The translations under genes were made by a program, and so were the position numbers. From Actinomycetes bacterium (GTDB taxonomy: Bacteria > Actinomycetota > Actinomycetes > Propionibacteriales > Propionibacteriaceae), in assembly GCA_023432725.1 (NCBI GenBank), contig JAEYUH010000016.1, forward strand, positions 1-6,454: 6,454 nucleotides of DNA, written 5' to 3'. Position 1 is the stretch's first letter. Every line of letters begins with the position of its first letter. Of this stretch, positions 5,519-6,454 are shown piece by piece. Under the pieces are notes generated by a model that did not search any database, had not been told where the DNA came from, and worked only from the letters and a program-made list of their open reading frames with translations.

Positions 5519-6434
5519 CGTCACGGTCGGCCCACTCCAGCAGGGTGTCCAGCCGGTGCGCCACGTCGTCGATGGCGGCGTGCGGGTCGCCGCGCTCGGC
5601 GAACCGTGCCGGGACGGTGGCGAGGGTGAACTCGCGCGGGTCGATGCTGTCCAGCTCGTCCCACTCGAAGGGGGTCGACACCGTCCCGTCCGGGACGCCG
5701 CGGACCGACCAGGCGCTCGCGCTCGTGTGATCGCGAGCGTTCTGATTGTAGTCCACGAAGACGTGGCGGGGGTCGCGCTCGTCGCGCCACCAGGTGGTCG
5801 TCACGTCATCGGGGGCGCGCCGCTCGACCTCGCGTGCGAAGGCGAGGGCCGCCCGGCGGACCTGGCTGAAGCCCCACTCCGGCGCGATCCGGACGTAGAT
5901 GTGCAGCCCGTGGCCCCCGGAGGTCTTGGGATACCCGATGATCCCGAGCTCATCCAGGACACCCTTGGCGACGGCGGCCACCCGGCGGACCCGCTCGAAG
6001 CCCGCCTCGGGCATCGGGTCGAGGTCGATCCGCCACTCGTCGGGCCGCTCGGTGTCGGCGCGCCGGGAGTTCCACGGGTGGAACTCCACCGTCGACATCT
6101 GCACCGCCCAGATCACGGCGCCCAGCTCGGTGACGCACAGCTCGTCAGCGGTTCTGTTGTAGCGCGGGAAGTGCAGCTTCACCGTCTCCACCCAGGGCGG
6201 TGCCCCGGCGGGGAGGCGCTTCTGGTGCACCTTGTCGCCGGCCAGGCCCCGGGGGAACCGGTGCAGCATGCAGGGCCGCTCCCGCAGCGCCCTGACGACG
6301 CCGTCGCCGACCGCGAGGTAGTAGTGGGCGAGGTCGAGCTTCGTCCAGCCGTGGGCCGGGAAGTACACCCGGTCCGGGTTGGTCAGCCGGACCGACCGCG
6401 GCCCGACCTCGATCTCGGTCTCCGAGCTCGCCAT
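5505..6434 (-). CDS. ligD: Stand-alone LigD-type primase-polymerase (non-homologous end-joining polymerase)
   Basis: This 309-residue protein spans the LigD polymerase domain, a member of the archaeo-eukaryotic primase group that fills gaps and adds nucleotides, often ribonucleotides, at broken DNA ends. Conserved landmarks in order are LTNPDRVYFP (17-26), MLHRFPRG (56-63), FHPWNSR (118-124), the metal-binding pair D137 and D139 in WRIDLDP, the nucleotide-binding SGGHGLHIYV (172-181), and the third catalytic aspartate D228 in VFVDYNQNARDHTSASAWSVRG (225-246). All catalytic residues expected are present. The usual ligase and phosphoesterase domains of full LigD are absent; the gene ends naturally, so it is a separate polymerase, as with PolD1/PolD2 in mycobacteria. 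I use ATG 6434; a TTG three codons earlier is possible. It converges on the SHOCT gene with an 18-nt gap. No Ku or ligase gene is visible in the window. Confidence 0.93.
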   Translation of the reverse strand: MASSETEIEVGPRSVRLTNPDRVYFPAHGWTKLDLAHYYLAVGDGVVRALRERPCMLHRFPRGLAGDKVHQKRLPAGAPPWVETVKLHFPRYNRTADELCVTELGAVIWAVQMSTVEFHPWNSRRADTERPDEWRIDLDPMPEAGFERVRRVAAVAKGVLDELGIIGYPKTSGGHGLHIYVRIAPEWGFSQVRRAALAFAREVERRAPDDVTTTWWRDERDPRHVFVDYNQNARDHTSASAWSVRGVPDGTVSTPFEWDELDSIDPREFTLATVPARFAERGDPHAAIDDVAHRLDTLLEWADRDGLPE

Positions 6435-6441
6435 GGGCGCC

Positions 6442-6447
6442 AAGCTA
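6442..6447 (-). promoter_or_regulatory. Possible -10 element close to the polymerase start codon
   Basis: On the minus strand TAGCTT fits TAnnnT and ends 7 nt before ATG 6434, with no Shine-Dalgarno sequence between. This would suit a leaderless or near-leaderless transcript. The -35 region lies outside the window, so the call is weak. Confidence 0.35.
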
Positions 6448-6454
6448 CCCGCCC

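Overview
The window is very GC-rich, and its coding frames end overwhelmingly in G or C. Gene starts are a mix of ATG and GTG, intergenic gaps are short, and the gene families (NarL/LuxR regulator with a VHDxVL-type histidine kinase, stand-alone LigD polymerase, PLDc_N-SHOCT protein) point to a member of the Actinomycetota. No genus can be named from the sequence alone. There is no tRNA, rRNA, CRISPR array, insertion sequence or phage structural gene that I can recognise, so this looks like ordinary chromosome with a few less-studied genes.

Layout. (i) Positions 1-509, minus strand: the first third of an M17 leucyl aminopeptidase, running off the left edge. (ii) 510-844: a gene-free, hairpin-rich spacer. 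(iii) 845-3624, minus strand: a compact three-gene signalling operon, transcribed in the order response regulator, histidine kinase, degenerate kinase-like membrane protein. The regulator and kinase are 9 nt apart with the kinase ribosome site overlapping the regulator stop. The kinase and the degenerate protein overlap by GTGA. (iv) 3625-3831: a divergent control region with a near-perfect 22-bp palindrome overlapping a possible promoter. (v) 3832-4479, plus strand: a three-helix membrane protein of unknown function with an excellent ribosome site. (vi) 4480-4665: a spacer holding inverted repeats and a TATACT -10 box placed so that transcription should begin at the A of the next start codon. 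(vii) 4666-5046 and 5091-5486, plus strand: a YvlD/phage-holin-4_2-like four-helix membrane protein followed by a PLDc_N-SHOCT membrane protein, a pair reminiscent of envelope-stress loci. (viii) 5505-6434, minus strand, convergent: a stand-alone LigD-type primase-polymerase with its catalytic aspartates intact.

How the genes may work together. The regulator-kinase pair is a conventional phosphorelay. The third gene has the membrane segments and overall plan of its neighbour kinase but lacks the phospho-accepting histidine and a usable ATP site, so it is best read as a pseudokinase partner or modulator. This is the least conventional protein-level item in the window. The divergently transcribed membrane protein is a plausible target of the regulator through the shared palindrome, but this is inference. 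The YvlD-like/SHOCT pair probably acts at the cell envelope. The aminopeptidase and the DNA-repair polymerase appear functionally unrelated to the rest.
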